Part shown: positions 8,758 to 18,752 of the stretch, piece after piece
Position numbering within the stretch: the first letter of the stretch is position 1
Layout: each line of letters opens with the position of its first letter
Source: Streptomyces sp. CB02959
GTDB taxonomy: Bacteria > Actinomycetota > Actinomycetes > Streptomycetales > Streptomycetaceae
Length of the DNA stretch: 64,000 nucleotides
NCBI RefSeq assembly: GCF_002803155.1
Contig: NZ_NNBP01000008.1
Span: forward strand, 1-64,000
Reading direction: 5' to 3'
The notes under the pieces: generated by a model
Seen by the model: the letters and a program-made list of their open reading frames with translations, nothing else
What the model was told of the DNA's origin: nothing
Database searches by the model: none
Translations under genes and position numbers: made by a program

Positions 8758-9882
8758 ATGTCCGCACCCAATAAGTCGTACGACCCTGTCGAGGTCGAAG
8801 CCCTGAAACCGGAAGAGATCGCCCGACGGGTCGATGAGGCGCTGGCCGCCATCGCCGCCGCGGGTGACCTCGACGCGCTCGCCCAGGCGAAGATCGCGCA
8901 CGCCGGTGGCACCTCGCCGCTCGCCCTCGCCAACCGTGAGATCGGCGCCCTCCCCCCGCACGCCAAGGCGGACGCCGGCAAGCGCGTCGGCCAGGCCCGC
9001 GGCCGCGTCAACCAGGCGCTCAAGGCCCGCCAGGAAGAGCTGGAGGCGGAGCGCGACACCCGCGTCCTGGTCGAGGAGGCAGTGGACGTCACGCTGCCGT
9101 ACGACCGGGTCCCGGCCGGCGCCCGCCACCCGCTGACCACCTTCATGGAGCGGGTCGCCGACGTCTTCGTGGCCATGGGCTACGAGGTCGCCGAGGGCCC
9201 CGAGGTCGAGGCCGAGTGGTTCAACTTCGACGCCCTGAACTTCGTGCCGGACCACCCGGCGCGCCAGATGCAGGACACCTTCTTCGTGCAGGGCAACGGC
9301 ACCCAGGGTGATGAGTCGGGCGTCGTGCTGCGGACCCACACCTCGCCGGTGCAGGCCCGTACGCTCGTCGACCGCGAGCCGCCGGTGTACGTCGTCTGCC
9401 CGGGGCGGGTCTACCGCACCGACGAGCTGGACGCCACGCACTCCCCGGTCTTCCACCAGATCGAGCTGCTCGCCGTCGACGAGGGCCTGACCATGGCGGA
9501 CCTCAAGGGCACCCTGGACCACATGGTCCGGGCGCTGTTCGGTCCGGACATGAAGACCCGGCTGCGGCCGAACTACTTCCCGTTCACCGAGCCGTCCGCC
9601 GAGATGGACATGGTCTGCTACGTCTGCCGTGGCGCCTCCGTGGGCAACCCCGACCGTCCCTGCCGTACCTGCTCCAGCGAGGGCTGGATCGAGCTGGGCG
9701 GCTGCGGCATGGTCAACCCCAAGGTGCTGGTCGCCTGCGGCGTCGACCCCGAGAAGTACAGCGGCTTCGCCTTCGGGTTCGGAATCGACCGGATGCTGAT
9801 GTTCCGGCACAACGTGGAAGACATGCGCGACATGTTCGAGGGCGACGTCCGGTTCACCCGGCCGTTCGGGATGGAGATCTGA
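8758..9882 (+). CDS. pheS: Phenylalanyl-tRNA synthetase alpha subunit
   Basis: 374 residues. The N-terminal 85 residues form the helical coiled-coil arm; the class II catalytic core includes motif 2 ([21 protein letters not shown]) and motif 3 (GFGIDRMLM). A Cys cluster (CYVC...CRTC) sits at about residues 286-303. With PheT it charges tRNA-Phe as an alpha2beta2 enzyme. The ATG at 8758 is preceded by GGAAGAG. The stop overlaps the pheT ATG (TGATG), so the subunits are coupled. TAGACT at 8650 is the likely -10, giving a leader of about 95 bases. Confidence 0.96.
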   Translation: MSAPNKSYDPVEVEALKPEEIARRVDEALAAIAAAGDLDALAQAKIAHAGGTSPLALANREIGALPPHAKADAGKRVGQARGRVNQALKARQEELEAERDTRVLVEEAVDVTLPYDRVPAGARHPLTTFMERVADVFVAMGYEVAEGPEVEAEWFNFDALNFVPDHPARQMQDTFFVQGNGTQGDESGVVLRTHTSPVQARTLVDREPPVYVVCPGRVYRTDELDATHSPVFHQIELLAVDEGLTMADLKGTLDHMVRALFGPDMKTRLRPNYFPFTEPSAEMDMVCYVCRGASVGNPDRPCRTCSSEGWIELGGCGMVNPKVLVACGVDPEKYSGFAFGFGIDRMLMFRHNVEDMRDMFEGDVRFTRPFGMEI

Positions 9883-12407
9883 TGCGGGTCCCGCTTTCTT
9901 GGCTGCGGGAGTACGTCGACCTGCCGGCGACGACGACCGGGCGCGACCTACAGGAGAAGCTCATCGGGGTCGGCCTGGAGGTCGAGACCGTCGAGCGGCT
10001 GGGCGACGGCCTCAAGGGCCCGCTCGTGGTCGGCCAGGTGCTGACCATCGAGGAGCTGGAGGGCTTCAAGAAGCCGATCCGCTTCTGCACGGTGGACGTC
10101 GGCCCGGCCAACGGGACCGGTGAGCCGCAGGAGATCGTCTGCGGTGCGCGGAACTTCGCGGTCGGCGACAAGGTCGTGGTCGTCCTCCCCGGCGCCGTGC
10201 TGCCCGGTGACTTCAAGATCGCCGCGCGCAAGACGTACGGCAGGAAGTCGCACGGCATGATCTGCTCCGGCGACGAGCTGGGCATGGGCGACGACGGCAG
10301 CGGCGGCATCATCGTGCTGCCGCCCGGGACCGAGGTGGGCACCGACGCGATCGAGCTGCTGGAGCTCGTCGACGAGGTGCTGGACATCGCCGTCACCCCG
10401 GACCGCGGCTACTGCCTGTCGCTGCGCGGGGTGGCCCGCGAGGCGGCCATCGCCTTCGGGCTGCCGCTGCGCGACCCGGCGCTGCTGGACGTGGCGCCGC
10501 CGAACGCCGGCGGCTACCCGGTCCAGATCGGCGACCCCATCGGCTGCGACCGCTTCACCGCGCGCACGGTGACCGGCCTGGAGCCGGAGGCCCGTACCCC
10601 GATCTGGATGCAGCGCCGGCTGCAGAAGGCCGGGATGCGGCCGATCTCGCTCGCCGTGGACATCACCAACTACGTGATGCTGGAGCTGGGCCAGCCGCTG
10701 CACGCCTACGACCGGACGACCGTCGACGGTCCGATCGGTGTGCGCCGTGCCACCCCGGGCGAGGAACTGGTCACCCTGGACGGCACCAAGCGGGTGCTGA
10801 CCGGCGAGGACCTGGTCATCACCGACAACCGCGGCCCCATCGGGCTGGCCGGTGTGATGGGCGGCGCCAACACCGAGATCGCCGCGCCGGTCGTCGACCC
10901 GGAGACCGGGCGGCTGCACGGCACCACCGACGTGGTGGTCGAGGCCGCACACTTCGACGCGATCTCCATCGCCCGGACCGCCCGCCGCCACAAGCTGTCG
11001 TCGGAGGCCGCCAAGCGCTTCGAGCGCGGGGTGGACCCGGAGGCGGCGTCCGCGGCGGCGCAGCGCACCGTGGACCTGCTGGTGCTGCTCGCCGGTGGCA
11101 CCGCCGAGGAGGGCGTCACGGAGGTGGTCTCGCCGCGCGGGCCGCGGACGATCGCCATCCCGGCGAACCACCCGGACAAGGTCGCCGGTGTGGCCTACGG
11201 GCGGGAGTCCGTCGTCCGCCGCCTCCAGCAGGTGGGCTGCGACGTCTACGGGCAGGACGAGCTGGTGGTCACGGTGCCGTCCTGGCGCCCGGACCTCAGC
11301 GAACCGAACGACCTGGCCGAGGAGGTCATCCGGCTGGAGGGCTACGAGAACCTGCCCTCCACGCTGCCGCTGCCGCCTGCCGGCCGTGGTCTGACGGAGC
11401 GTCAGCGGCTGCACCGCCGGGTCGGCCGCGCGCTGGCCGGCGCCGGGTACGTCGAGGCGCTGAACTACCCGTTCACCGGCTCCGCCGTCCTCGACCAGCT
11501 CGGCATCGAGCCGGACGACCCGCGGCGGGACGCGGTCACCCTGGTGAACCCGCTGTCGGACGAGGAGCCGGACCTCCGCACGACCCTGATCCCCGGGCTG
11601 CTGGCCTCGCTGCGCCGCAACTACGGGCGGGGCAACCACGACCTGGCGCTCTTCGAGACCGGTCCGGTCTTCCGGGCGACCGGGCAGGAGCAGCCGGCCC
11701 GCCGCCTGGTGGTGGACCGCCGGCCGACCGACGACGAGATCGCCTCGCTGGACGCCTCGCTGCCGCAGCAGCCGCGCCGGGCCGCGGTGGTCCTGGCCGG
11801 CGCCCGCGAGCAGGCCGGCTGGTGGGCTGCCGGTTACCCGGCCGGATGGGCCGACGCCGTCGAGGCGGGCCGGACCGTCGCCCGTGAGGCGGGCGTCGAG
11901 CTGATCGTCCGCCAGGACCAGCACGCCCCGTGGCACCCCGGCCGGTGCGCGGCGCTGCTCGCCCTGGTCGACGGCGAGGAGGTGCTCGTCGGCAACGCCG
12001 GTGAGCTGCACCCGCGGGTCGTCAAGACCCTGGGTCTGCCGGAGCGCACCAGCGCGATGGAGATCGACCTGGACCGGCTGGAGCGGGCCGCGTCCGGTGC
12101 GCTGAAGGCGCCGCGGATCTCCACGTTCCCGGTCGCCACGCAGGACGTCGCGCTGATCGTCGACGCCTCGGTGGCCGCGGCGGACGTCGAGACCGCCCTC
12201 CGGGACGGCGCCGGCGAACTGCTGGAGTCGGTGCGGCTGTTCGACGTCTTCACCGGTGAGCAGGTGGGCGCCGGCAAGAAGTCGCTGGCCTACGCGCTGC
12301 GGTTCCGGGCGGACGACCGGACGCTGACGGCCGACGAGGCCACCGCGGCCCGGGACGCGGCGGTCGCCGTCGCGGTCGAGCGGGTCGGCGCGGCCCTGCG
12401 CGGCTGA
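9882..12407 (+). CDS. pheT: Phenylalanyl-tRNA synthetase beta subunit
   Basis: 841 residues with the full beta-subunit architecture: N-terminal tRNA-binding OB fold (about 40-155, [19 protein letters not shown]), B3/B4 editing domain (about 215-400), B5 domain, the catalytic-like core and the C-terminal anticodon-binding FDX-ACB domain (about 745-838, [14 protein letters not shown]). It overlaps pheS by one base and is followed by a terminator. Confidence 0.96.
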   Translation: MRVPLSWLREYVDLPATTTGRDLQEKLIGVGLEVETVERLGDGLKGPLVVGQVLTIEELEGFKKPIRFCTVDVGPANGTGEPQEIVCGARNFAVGDKVVVVLPGAVLPGDFKIAARKTYGRKSHGMICSGDELGMGDDGSGGIIVLPPGTEVGTDAIELLELVDEVLDIAVTPDRGYCLSLRGVAREAAIAFGLPLRDPALLDVAPPNAGGYPVQIGDPIGCDRFTARTVTGLEPEARTPIWMQRRLQKAGMRPISLAVDITNYVMLELGQPLHAYDRTTVDGPIGVRRATPGEELVTLDGTKRVLTGEDLVITDNRGPIGLAGVMGGANTEIAAPVVDPETGRLHGTTDVVVEAAHFDAISIARTARRHKLSSEAAKRFERGVDPEAASAAAQRTVDLLVLLAGGTAEEGVTEVVSPRGPRTIAIPANHPDKVAGVAYGRESVVRRLQQVGCDVYGQDELVVTVPSWRPDLSEPNDLAEEVIRLEGYENLPSTLPLPPAGRGLTERQRLHRRVGRALAGAGYVEALNYPFTGSAVLDQLGIEPDDPRRDAVTLVNPLSDEEPDLRTTLIPGLLASLRRNYGRGNHDLALFETGPVFRATGQEQPARRLVVDRRPTDDEIASLDASLPQQPRRAAVVLAGAREQAGWWAAGYPAGWADAVEAGRTVAREAGVELIVRQDQHAPWHPGRCAALLALVDGEEVLVGNAGELHPRVVKTLGLPERTSAMEIDLDRLERAASGALKAPRISTFPVATQDVALIVDASVAAADVETALRDGAGELLESVRLFDVFTGEQVGAGKKSLAYALRFRADDRTLTADEATAARDAAVAVAVERVGAALRG

Positions 12408-12430
12408 CGCCGCCGGCCTCGTGCCGGATG

Positions 12431-12464
12431 CGGGCCCCTGTCCACGGTGGTGGGCGGGGGCCCG
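12431..12464 (+). terminator. Terminator after pheT
   Basis: CGGGCCCC (12431-12438) pairs perfectly with GGGGCCCG (12457-12464), 24 bases after the pheT stop. Confidence 0.65.
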
Positions 12465-12504
12465 TCGCGTTTCCCGCGGATCGGCGGCCGTTCACCGCAT
12501 CCGG

Positions 12505-12521
12505 TTCGCACCCCGTGTGAA
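12505..12521. promoter_or_regulatory. Operator-like palindrome upstream of the TPR regulator
   Basis: TTCGCAC-CCC-GTGTGAA, a near-perfect dyad with 7-base half-sites. TACGCT at 12533 is a plausible -10 for the regulator at 12576, so this site would lie over the -35 region. Two more copies of the same motif occur at 14874-14890 and 14909-14925. The immediate flank (CGG on the left) is shared with the 14874 copy. Confidence 0.6.
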
Positions 12522-12575
12522 CTCCCCCTGATTACGCTGGACTTACGGAGTCCGTACGTCCCTGGGGGGCGAGGC

Positions 12576-13913
12576 ATGGAACCCAACACGCTGCTCGACG
12601 CGATCCTGGACGAGGCCGGTGTCTCGCACGCCGGGCTCGCGGCACGGATCAACCACCTCGGGCGGCGGCGCGGGCTCGCGCTCCGCTACGAGCACACCGC
12701 GGTGGCGCGGTGGCTCAAGGGGCAGCGGCCGCGCGGGCAGGTCCCGGACCTGATCTGCGAGATCCTCGGCGAACGGCTGCGCCGGCCGGTGGGCCTGGCC
12801 GACATCGGGCTCAGCGGGCCCGGCACGCCGCAGGCTCCGGGCACCCCGCTGTCGGGGTTCGTCGAGCGGGCCACCGCGCTGTGGCGGTCCGACGAGCAGC
12901 AGCGGCCGCACGTGGTCGCGGCGCCCGCGCTCACCGGGACGTCCGCGATCATCCCCGTATGGGAGTGGGAGAACCCGCCGGAGGACTTCGACGTCTCGCG
13001 CGACGGGGTGACCCGGGTCGGGATGGCCGACATCGAGATGCTGCGGGCCGCGCGGACCCACTACGAGCAGATGTACCGGAAGGCGGGTGGTATCGCTACC
13101 AGAGCGCGCATCGTCGGATTCCTCAACACCGAGGCGGCGCCGCTGCTGCGGGGCAGCTACAGCGATGCGACGGGGCGTCAGCTGCACCGGGCGACCGGTG
13201 GACTGGTGGCCGTCGCGGGCATCTGCGCGTACGACTCGGACTCTCTCGGGCTGGCCCAGCGCTACTTCCATCAGGCGCTGCGGCTGGCAAAGGCCAGCGG
13301 GGACCGCGGACTCGGCGCGTATGTGATCGCGCTGCTGGTCAACCAGTCCCTCTTCGTACGGGAATACCGCCAGGCGGTCGCCTTCGCGGAGGCGGCGCTG
13401 CGCACCGCGGGCGGACAGCTCACCCCGGCGCTCTCCGCCGACCTCCACGCCATGCAGGCCAAGGCGTACGCGCGACTGGGCGACGGCGCCGGCGCGCTGG
13501 ACTGCATCCGGCGGGCCGAGGCGGCGGCGGAGCGGATCCGCCCCGGGATGGAGCCCGCCGAGACGGGCTACGTGCAGCCGGGCCTGGTGAACGTACAAGT
13601 GGCGGAGGCGCTGCTCAGCCTCGGGGACCTGCGGGCCGCCCGGGAGCAGGCGGACGCCGCCGTGGACACCCCCGCACATGACCGCGGCCGGGTGCACCGG
13701 CTGGCCATGCTCACCCATATCGAGCTGCGCCAAGGGGACGCGGACCGGGCCGTGGCCAATGCCGCGGAGATGACGGAGCAGGCCCGGGGCATGGAGTCGC
13801 AACGCCTGCGGGACCGGCTGCGAGCGGTGCGCGAGCATCTGGCGGAGACCGGGAGCTCCGCGACGGACGAGGCTGCCGATCTCATCGACGAGGTGCTGCG
13901 CGTTCCGCTGTGA
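12576..13913 (+). CDS. NsdA-like TPR-containing transcriptional regulator
   Basis: 445 residues. Residues 1-75 form an XRE-like DNA-binding unit (LAARINHLGRRRG, then YEHTAVARWLKGQRPRG), the arrangement I recall from NsdA, a negative regulator of Streptomyces differentiation and antibiotic production. The remainder is alpha-helical with tetratricopeptide-like repeats (for example LAQRYFHQALRLAKASGDRG and AVAFAEAALRTAGGQ), usually a ligand- or partner-sensing part. It is probably a paralog of NsdA and not NsdA itself; direct target genes are unknown. A palindrome 54 bases upstream suggests autoregulation or control together with the gene at 14762. Confidence 0.75.
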   Translation: MEPNTLLDAILDEAGVSHAGLAARINHLGRRRGLALRYEHTAVARWLKGQRPRGQVPDLICEILGERLRRPVGLADIGLSGPGTPQAPGTPLSGFVERATALWRSDEQQRPHVVAAPALTGTSAIIPVWEWENPPEDFDVSRDGVTRVGMADIEMLRAARTHYEQMYRKAGGIATRARIVGFLNTEAAPLLRGSYSDATGRQLHRATGGLVAVAGICAYDSDSLGLAQRYFHQALRLAKASGDRGLGAYVIALLVNQSLFVREYRQAVAFAEAALRTAGGQLTPALSADLHAMQAKAYARLGDGAGALDCIRRAEAAAERIRPGMEPAETGYVQPGLVNVQVAEALLSLGDLRAAREQADAAVDTPAHDRGRVHRLAMLTHIELRQGDADRAVANAAEMTEQARGMESQRLRDRLRAVREHLAETGSSATDEAADLIDEVLRVPL

Positions 13914-13961
13914 CCGGGCTCGTGTCACCTTGCCGGCCCTCAAGCGGAAGGTGGCAGTTAC

Positions 13962-14492
13962 GTGCGTTGGAACAATCTCAGCGAAAAGCCGGTCTACGCG
14001 AATCCCTGGTTCCGGGTCAACCTGGCCGATGTGGCCCTCCCCGACGGCCGTCACCTGGATCACTTCCTGATCCGGATGCGGCCGGTCGCAGTGGCCACCG
14101 CGGTCAACGAGGCCAATGAGGTGCTGCTGCTGTGGCGGCACCGGTTCATCACCGACAGCTGGGGCTGGGAGCTGGCCGCCGGCGTCGTGGAGGACGGGGA
14201 GGATCCGGCCGCCGCGGCCGCGCGGGAGATGGTGGAGGAGACCGGGTGGCGACCCGGGCCCCTGCACCACCTCCTCACGGTGGAGCCGTCCAACGGCCTC
14301 ACCGACGCGCGGCACCACATCTACTGGTCCGACCGTGCCGAGTACCTCGGCGCCCCGGAGGACGACTTCGAGTCGGACCGGCGGGAGTGGGTCGACCTCA
14401 AGCTGGTGCCCGACATGGTGCTGAGGGGGGAGGTGCCGGCCGCGAACATGGCCGCGGCGCTGCTGATGCTCCACCACATCCGGCTCGGCTGA
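13962..14492 (+). CDS. Nudix hydrolase (ADP-ribose pyrophosphatase-like)
   Basis: 176 residues. The Nudix box is intact: G-X5-E-X7-REMVEETG, read around GVVEDGEDPAAAAAREM (about residues 67-90). The surrounding fold (WRHRFITDSWGWELAAGVVE) resembles ADP-sugar pyrophosphatases, enzymes that hydrolyse nucleoside diphosphates linked to another moiety; the substrate is not fixed by sequence. Start GTG at 13962 follows a weak AAGG. It lies 48 bases after the TPR regulator on the same strand and may be co-transcribed. Confidence 0.85.
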   Translation: MRWNNLSEKPVYANPWFRVNLADVALPDGRHLDHFLIRMRPVAVATAVNEANEVLLLWRHRFITDSWGWELAAGVVEDGEDPAAAAAREMVEETGWRPGPLHHLLTVEPSNGLTDARHHIYWSDRAEYLGAPEDDFESDRREWVDLKLVPDMVLRGEVPAANMAAALLMLHHIRLG

Positions 14493-14504
14493 AGTCGGCC
14501 GGCG

Positions 14505-14762
14505 TCAGCGCCCGGACGCCTGCCACAGGGCGGCCGCCAGCGCCGCGAGCGCCGTGAGCGCGGCGAGTGAGGGGAGCGGCCAGCGGCGGCTCTCCAACCG
14601 TGTGACGCGGGCCTGGAGTTCGTCCGCGTCACGCGTGGTCTGCTCGCAGCGCTGAGCCTGCAGCCTGAGCTGGCCGTCGACGGTGGCGGTGCGTACGTCG
14701 AGTAGGCGTCTGAGCTCGGCTAAGTCGGCGGCGATCGGATCGGTGTCCTGGTGGGCGGTCAC
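14505..14762 (-). CDS. Small membrane-anchored coiled-coil protein
   Basis: 85 residues, no family recognised. Residues 12-60 form a heptad-rich helix (LAELRRLLDVRTATV, then DELQARVTRLESRRW) and the C-terminus is a single transmembrane helix (LAALTALAALAAALW), leaving two or three residues outside. The GTG at 14762 has a very good ribosome-binding site, AAGAGGAGC, eight bases upstream; a longer frame to 14948 has none and would run through the operator sites. Upstream lie two copies of the palindrome that also precedes the TPR regulator gene, suggesting shared control. Confidence 0.6.
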   Translation of the reverse strand: MTAHQDTDPIAADLAELRRLLDVRTATVDGQLRLQAQRCEQTTRDADELQARVTRLESRRWPLPSLAALTALAALAAALWQASGR

Positions 14763-15101
14763 GTTCCGCTCCTCTTTCCTTCTCCTGGTGGCGGTCGGGT
14801 GGTTACCCGCACCAGTCAACTGCGCTGGGAAGGAAGGCGGGAGCGTGTGCGACGGGGAGATACGGGTCAGCGGTTCACACCCCGTGCGAAGTGACGCGGC
14901 GTGAGCGTTTCGCACGGGGTGTGAAGCGGGCGCACCGAGATGGCGCATTCACACACTGTCATCAACGGCCCAAAGGGAGTTGACTCTTGGATACGGGGGC
15001 CGAAGCCGGCGGTCGGGCGCCCGCCGGCCGGATCCGCCCGCCGAACCATCCCCCGAGCGGCGGGCGGACGGCCCCCGTTCCGCCCCGGCGGAGCGGCGCC
15101 C
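14763..15101. other. Intergenic region with paired operator sites
   Basis: About 340 bases without a supportable gene. It contains the strong ribosome-binding site and upstream region of the 14762 gene, the two palindromes at 14874-14925, and a TTGACT at about 14979 with no convincing -10 partner. I see nothing in 14990-15101. Confidence 0.6.
14874..14925. promoter_or_regulatory. Pair of operator-like palindromes forming a perfect inverted repeat
   Basis: TTCACAC-CCC-GTGCGAA (14874-14890) and TTCGCAC-GGG-GTGTGAA (14909-14925). Each is itself a dyad, and the two are exact reverse complements over 17 bases, with centres 35 bases apart. The same motif lies at 12505. The transcript that would start nearby is that of the small membrane protein (start 14762). 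Confidence 0.7.
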
Positions 15102-15971
15102 TCAGTACGAGTAGAACCCCGACCCGGACTTCCGCCCCAGCCGCCCCGCGTCCACCATCCGCTGGAGCAGTGGGGGAGCGGCGTACAGCGGCTCCTTGTA
15201 CTCCTCGTACATGGAGGCCGCGACCGAGGCGACGGTGTCCAGGCCGATCAGGTCGGAGAGCTTGAGCGGGCCCATCGGGTGGGCGCAGCCCAGCTCCATG
15301 CCGTTGTCGATGTCCTCGCGGCTGGCCATGCCGGACTCGAACATCCGGATCGCGGAGAGCAGGTACGGGATGAGCAGGGCGTTCACCACGAAGCCCGAGC
15401 GGTCCTGGGCGCGGATGGCGTGCTTGCCGAGCACGTTCTCGACCAGCGACTCGGCGCGCTTGAGGGTCTCCTCGCCGGTGGTCAGGGCGGGGATCAGCTC
15501 GACGAGCTTCTGCACCGGTGCCGGGTTGAAGAAGTGGATGCCGATGACGTGGTCGGGCCGGGAGGTCGCGACCGCCAGCTTCACCAGGGGGATGGACGAG
15601 GTGTTGGAGGCCAGGATCGCGTCCGGGCGCACCACCACCTGGTCGAGCACCTGGAAGATCTCCGTCTTGACCTGCTCGTTCTCCACCACGGCCTCGATGA
15701 CGAGGTCGCGGTCGGCGAACTCACCGAGGTCGGTGGTGAAGCTGAGCCGGCCGAGCGTCGCATCGCGCTCGGCCACGGTGATCTTGCCGCGTTCGGCGGC
15801 CTTGCCGAGGGAGTTGGTCAGGCGGGTGCGCCCCAGCTCCAATGCCTCGCCGGTGGTCTCCGCAACCTTGACGTCCAGCCCGGCGCGGGCGCACACCTCG
15901 GCGATGCCAGCGCCCATCTGGCCGCAGCCGACCACTCCGACGCGTGCAATGTCGGCGAATGAGTCCGTCAC
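15102..15971 (-). CDS. 3-hydroxybutyryl-CoA dehydrogenase
   Basis: 289 residues. NAD-binding Rossmann motif GVVGCGQMGAGIA at the N-terminus, then the 3-hydroxyacyl-CoA dehydrogenase signature with the catalytic His in IGIHFFNPAPVQKLVE, and the C-terminal dimer domain (DRSGFVVNALLIPYL). The single-domain length is that of FadB2/PaaH/Hbd type enzymes which interconvert 3-hydroxyacyl-CoA and acetoacyl-CoA in fatty-acid or polyhydroxybutyrate-type metabolism. The start is GTG at 15971. It stands alone on its strand. Confidence 0.92.
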   Translation of the reverse strand: MTDSFADIARVGVVGCGQMGAGIAEVCARAGLDVKVAETTGEALELGRTRLTNSLGKAAERGKITVAERDATLGRLSFTTDLGEFADRDLVIEAVVENEQVKTEIFQVLDQVVVRPDAILASNTSSIPLVKLAVATSRPDHVIGIHFFNPAPVQKLVELIPALTTGEETLKRAESLVENVLGKHAIRAQDRSGFVVNALLIPYLLSAIRMFESGMASREDIDNGMELGCAHPMGPLKLSDLIGLDTVASVAASMYEEYKEPLYAAPPLLQRMVDAGRLGRKSGSGFYSY

Positions 15972-16130
15972 CTCGTGCCTTTCGCTGATCTTCAGGACTG
16001 GCGGTACGCCGTAAGGGTCCGACGCCCGCCTCGCCCCCGACGTTACTCCGCGAGGTGCTGGGAGGACGGCGCCGGGGCGGGCATTCTGAGGCTGCTACAT
16101 GGGACGAAACGGACAAGATGGGGGCTTTTC

Positions 16131-17354
16131 ATGCGAGGGATCACACGCCGCGGGTTCGGCGCGGCGGCACTGGGTGCCGCCTCCTGTCTGCTGGGTGCGG
16201 GTGCCGCGGAGGGCCGGGGCGCCCCGGCCGGACGCGAGCTGCGCGGGATGTGGCTGGCGACGGTGGCGAACGTGGACTGGCCGTCCCGGCCCGGCCCGGA
16301 CCGCGCCGCCCAGCAGCGGGAACTGGTCGCGCTCCTCGACCGGGCGGTCGAGCGGCGGCTGAACACGGTGTTCTTCCAGGTGCGGCCGACGGCCGACGCG
16401 CTGTGGCCGTCGCCGTACGAGCCCTGGGCGCAGTACCTGACCGGCGTACAGGGCCGCGATCCGGGCTGGGACCCGCTGGGCTTCGCGGTCCGCGAGGCCC
16501 ACCGGCGCGGCCTGGAGCTGCACGCCTGGTTCAACCCGTACCGGGTGGCCAACCACGCCGACCCCGGCCGGCTGGCGCCCACCCACCCGGCCCGCCGGCA
16601 TCCGGGGTGGGTCCTCCCGTACGGCGGCAAGCTCTACTACAACCCGGGGCTGCCCGAGGTCCGCCGCTTCGTCCAGGACGCGATGCTGGACGCGGTGCAC
16701 CGCTACCCCGTCGACGGGGTGCACTTCGACGACTACTTCTACCCGTACCCGGTCGCCGGCCAGGCGTTCCACGACGACGCGGCCTACGAGGCGTACGGCG
16801 CGGGCTTCGCCGACCGCGGCGACTGGCGGCGGGACAACATCGACCTGCTGATCCGGGAGATGCGGGAGCGGATCGCCGGGACGGGCCGGCGGGTGCGGTT
16901 CGGCGTCAGCCCGTTCGCGGTCTGGCGCAACGCCGCGACCGATCCGCACGGCTCGCGGACCGAGGCCGGGGTGCAGACCTACGACGACCTCTACGCCGAC
17001 ACCCGCCGCTGGGTGCGGGAGGGCTGGCTCGACTACATCGTGCCGCAGGTGTACTGGCCGCTGGGCTTCGCCGCCGCCGACTACGCGGAACTGGTGCCGT
17101 GGTGGGCCCGGACCGTGGCGGGCACCCGGGTGGACCTCTACATCGGCGAGGCCCTCTACAAGGCGGGCCGGACCGGGCAGCCCGAAGCCTGGCGGGACCC
17201 GGCCGAACTCTCCCGCCACGTCACCTTCGCCCGGCGGTACCCGCAGGTCGGCGGGCACGTCTTCTTCTCGGCCAAGGACGTGGTGCGGGATCCGCTGGGC
17301 GCGCTGGCCCGGGTCGTCAAGGACCACTACGGGGGCGCCGCGGCCGGGGTGTGA
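16131..17354 (+). CDS. Exported family-10-like glycosidase (GHL10/DUF187)
   Basis: 407 residues. An N-terminal twin-arginine signal (RGITRRGFGAAALG) is followed by a TIM-barrel domain with the signatures of the GHL10 (DUF187) family: ELRGMWLATVANVDWPS, then HAWFNPYR and YPVDGVHFDDYFYPYP, and DYIVPQVYWPLG near the C-terminus. These proteins resemble glycoside hydrolases and in other bacteria act on cell-envelope glycans, but the substrate is not established. The ATG at 16131 is chosen because the Tat motif starts right after it; GGGG lies six bases upstream. Monocistronic. Confidence 0.85.
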   Translation: MRGITRRGFGAAALGAASCLLGAGAAEGRGAPAGRELRGMWLATVANVDWPSRPGPDRAAQQRELVALLDRAVERRLNTVFFQVRPTADALWPSPYEPWAQYLTGVQGRDPGWDPLGFAVREAHRRGLELHAWFNPYRVANHADPGRLAPTHPARRHPGWVLPYGGKLYYNPGLPEVRRFVQDAMLDAVHRYPVDGVHFDDYFYPYPVAGQAFHDDAAYEAYGAGFADRGDWRRDNIDLLIREMRERIAGTGRRVRFGVSPFAVWRNAATDPHGSRTEAGVQTYDDLYADTRRWVREGWLDYIVPQVYWPLGFAAADYAELVPWWARTVAGTRVDLYIGEALYKAGRTGQPEAWRDPAELSRHVTFARRYPQVGGHVFFSAKDVVRDPLGALARVVKDHYGGAAAGV

Positions 17355-17404
17355 CGGTCGCACGAGCGCGGCGGTGGCGGGGGCCCGCCACCGCCGCGGG
17401 TCCG

Positions 17405-17614
17405 TCAGCGGATGGTGTGCGGTTCCTTGGACCTGGGGTGCTGGACGACGCAGTCCGGGCCGGGCCACATGATCGTCTCGTGGCCGTCCTCGGCGCGGAC
17501 GCGGTAGGGCGGCTCGCCGTTGATCCCCAGCACTTCCACGATCTCGACCATGTGGTCGCCGTGACCGACCGTTCTGCCGTGCACCAGCAGCCGGTCGCCC
17601 TTGCTCGCGTGCAT
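17405..17614 (-). CDS. DUF1918 domain protein
   Basis: 69 residues, matching DUF1918 almost end to end: MHASKGDRLLVHGRTVG at the start and YRVRAEDGHETIMWPGPDC near the end. Small, probably an SH3-like barrel; function unknown. GGAGGAG precedes the ATG at 17614 by seven bases. Confidence 0.85.
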   Translation of the reverse strand: MHASKGDRLLVHGRTVGHGDHMVEIVEVLGINGEPPYRVRAEDGHETIMWPGPDCVVQHPRSKEPHTIR

Positions 17615-17804
17615 CTGGGCTCCTCCCGCCTCGGGCGGCCGCCTACCGGGCGGCCGACGCGCACGACGACCGGGCGGTGGAACGGCCAACGGATTGCGGG
17701 CCCGGGAACGGCCCGGACGGCACTCCTGCCATCGCCGCCAGTTTATGTCCGCAGGGCCGGAGCGCACCCGGTGAGCCGGCCGCGCCCCGCCCGGCCCGCG
17801 GCCG

Positions 17805-18752
17805 TCAGCTCCGCGCCCGCTGGGTGACCACGATGCACCCCAGCACCGCCAACGCCGTCACGGGCGCGGCCGGCGGCAGCCGCTCGCCGAGCAGCACCAC
17901 CGACCAGATCAGGGTCAGCAGCGGCTGGGCGAGCTGGAGTTGACTGGCCCGGGTGACGCCGATGGCGGCCATCCCGCGGTACCAGACCACCATCCCGAGG
18001 AACGTCGAGCCGGCCGCCAGCCACAGCAGCCCGGCCACCGCGTGACCCGTCAGGTGCAGCGGCTCGGCGGCCAGCGCCCACACCGCGCCCGGCACGGTCA
18101 CCGGCAGCGCCAGCACCAGCGCCCAGCCGATCACCTGCCACCCCGGCATGTGGCGGGCCAGCCGGCCGCCCTCGGCGTAGCCCGCCGCGCACACCAGCAG
18201 CGCCGCGAAGAGGAACAGGTCGCCGGTGCCCGGCGTGCCGCCGCTCTGCTGCACCGCGAAGCCGATGACGGCGGCGGCGCCGACCAGCGCGGCGCCCCAG
18301 AACGTACGGGACGGCCGGGCCCCGGTGCGCACTGCCGAGAAGGCGGCGGTGGCCAGCGGCAGCAGGCCGATGACCACGGCGGCGTGCGAGGTGGTCGAGG
18401 TCTGCAGCGCGAGGGTGGTCAGCAGCGGGAAGCCCAGGACGACCCCGCCCGCGACCACCGCGATACCGGCCCAGTGGCGGCGTTCGGGCACCCGGACCCG
18501 GCAGGCCGCCAGACACGAACCGGCCAGCGCGGCGGCCAGCACGCTGCGCAGCATCACCACCGTCCAGGGGCCCATGCCCTCCAGCGCCCAGGCGGTCGCC
18601 GGGAACGTCAGGGAGAAGGTGGCGACACCGAGGGCGGCGAGGAGGGCGCCGGAGCCGGACGCGTGGGCCGGCGGGTGCGCCGCGGCGGGGGCCGGGGCCG
18701 GGGTGGTGACCGCTATCGGTGAGGGGGCGATAGCGCTATCGTTGGCTCTCAT
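17805..18752 (-). CDS. EamA/DMT superfamily transporter
   Basis: 315 residues with ten predicted membrane helices in two EamA repeats (first around GVATFSLTFPATAWALEGM, second around LLWLAAGSTFLGMVVWYRGM), preceded by a 40-residue Ala/Pro-rich cytoplasmic tail. DMT proteins export metabolites or amino acids. It is divergent from a MocR-type regulator with start codons that physically overlap, so it is the likely target of that regulator. On its strand TACGCT (18763-18758) lies five bases before the ATG, so the mRNA is probably leaderless. Confidence 0.87.
   Translation of the reverse strand: MRANDSAIAPSPIAVTTPAPAPAAAHPPAHASGSGALLAALGVATFSLTFPATAWALEGMGPWTVVMLRSVLAAALAGSCLAACRVRVPERRHWAGIAVVAGGVVLGFPLLTTLALQTSTTSHAAVVIGLLPLATAAFSAVRTGARPSRTFWGAALVGAAAVIGFAVQQSGGTPGTGDLFLFAALLVCAAGYAEGGRLARHMPGWQVIGWALVLALPVTVPGAVWALAAEPLHLTGHAVAGLLWLAAGSTFLGMVVWYRGMAAIGVTRASQLQLAQPLLTLIWSVVLLGERLPPAAPVTALAVLGCIVVTQRARS
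18728..18741. promoter_or_regulatory. Palindromic operator within the overlapping divergent promoters
   Basis: CGATAGCGCTATCG is a perfect 14-base palindrome. It overlaps TATCGT (18737-18742), the likely -10 of the MocR gene, and lies inside the first codons of the EamA gene. That is a natural place for autorepression by the MocR protein. Confidence 0.55.
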
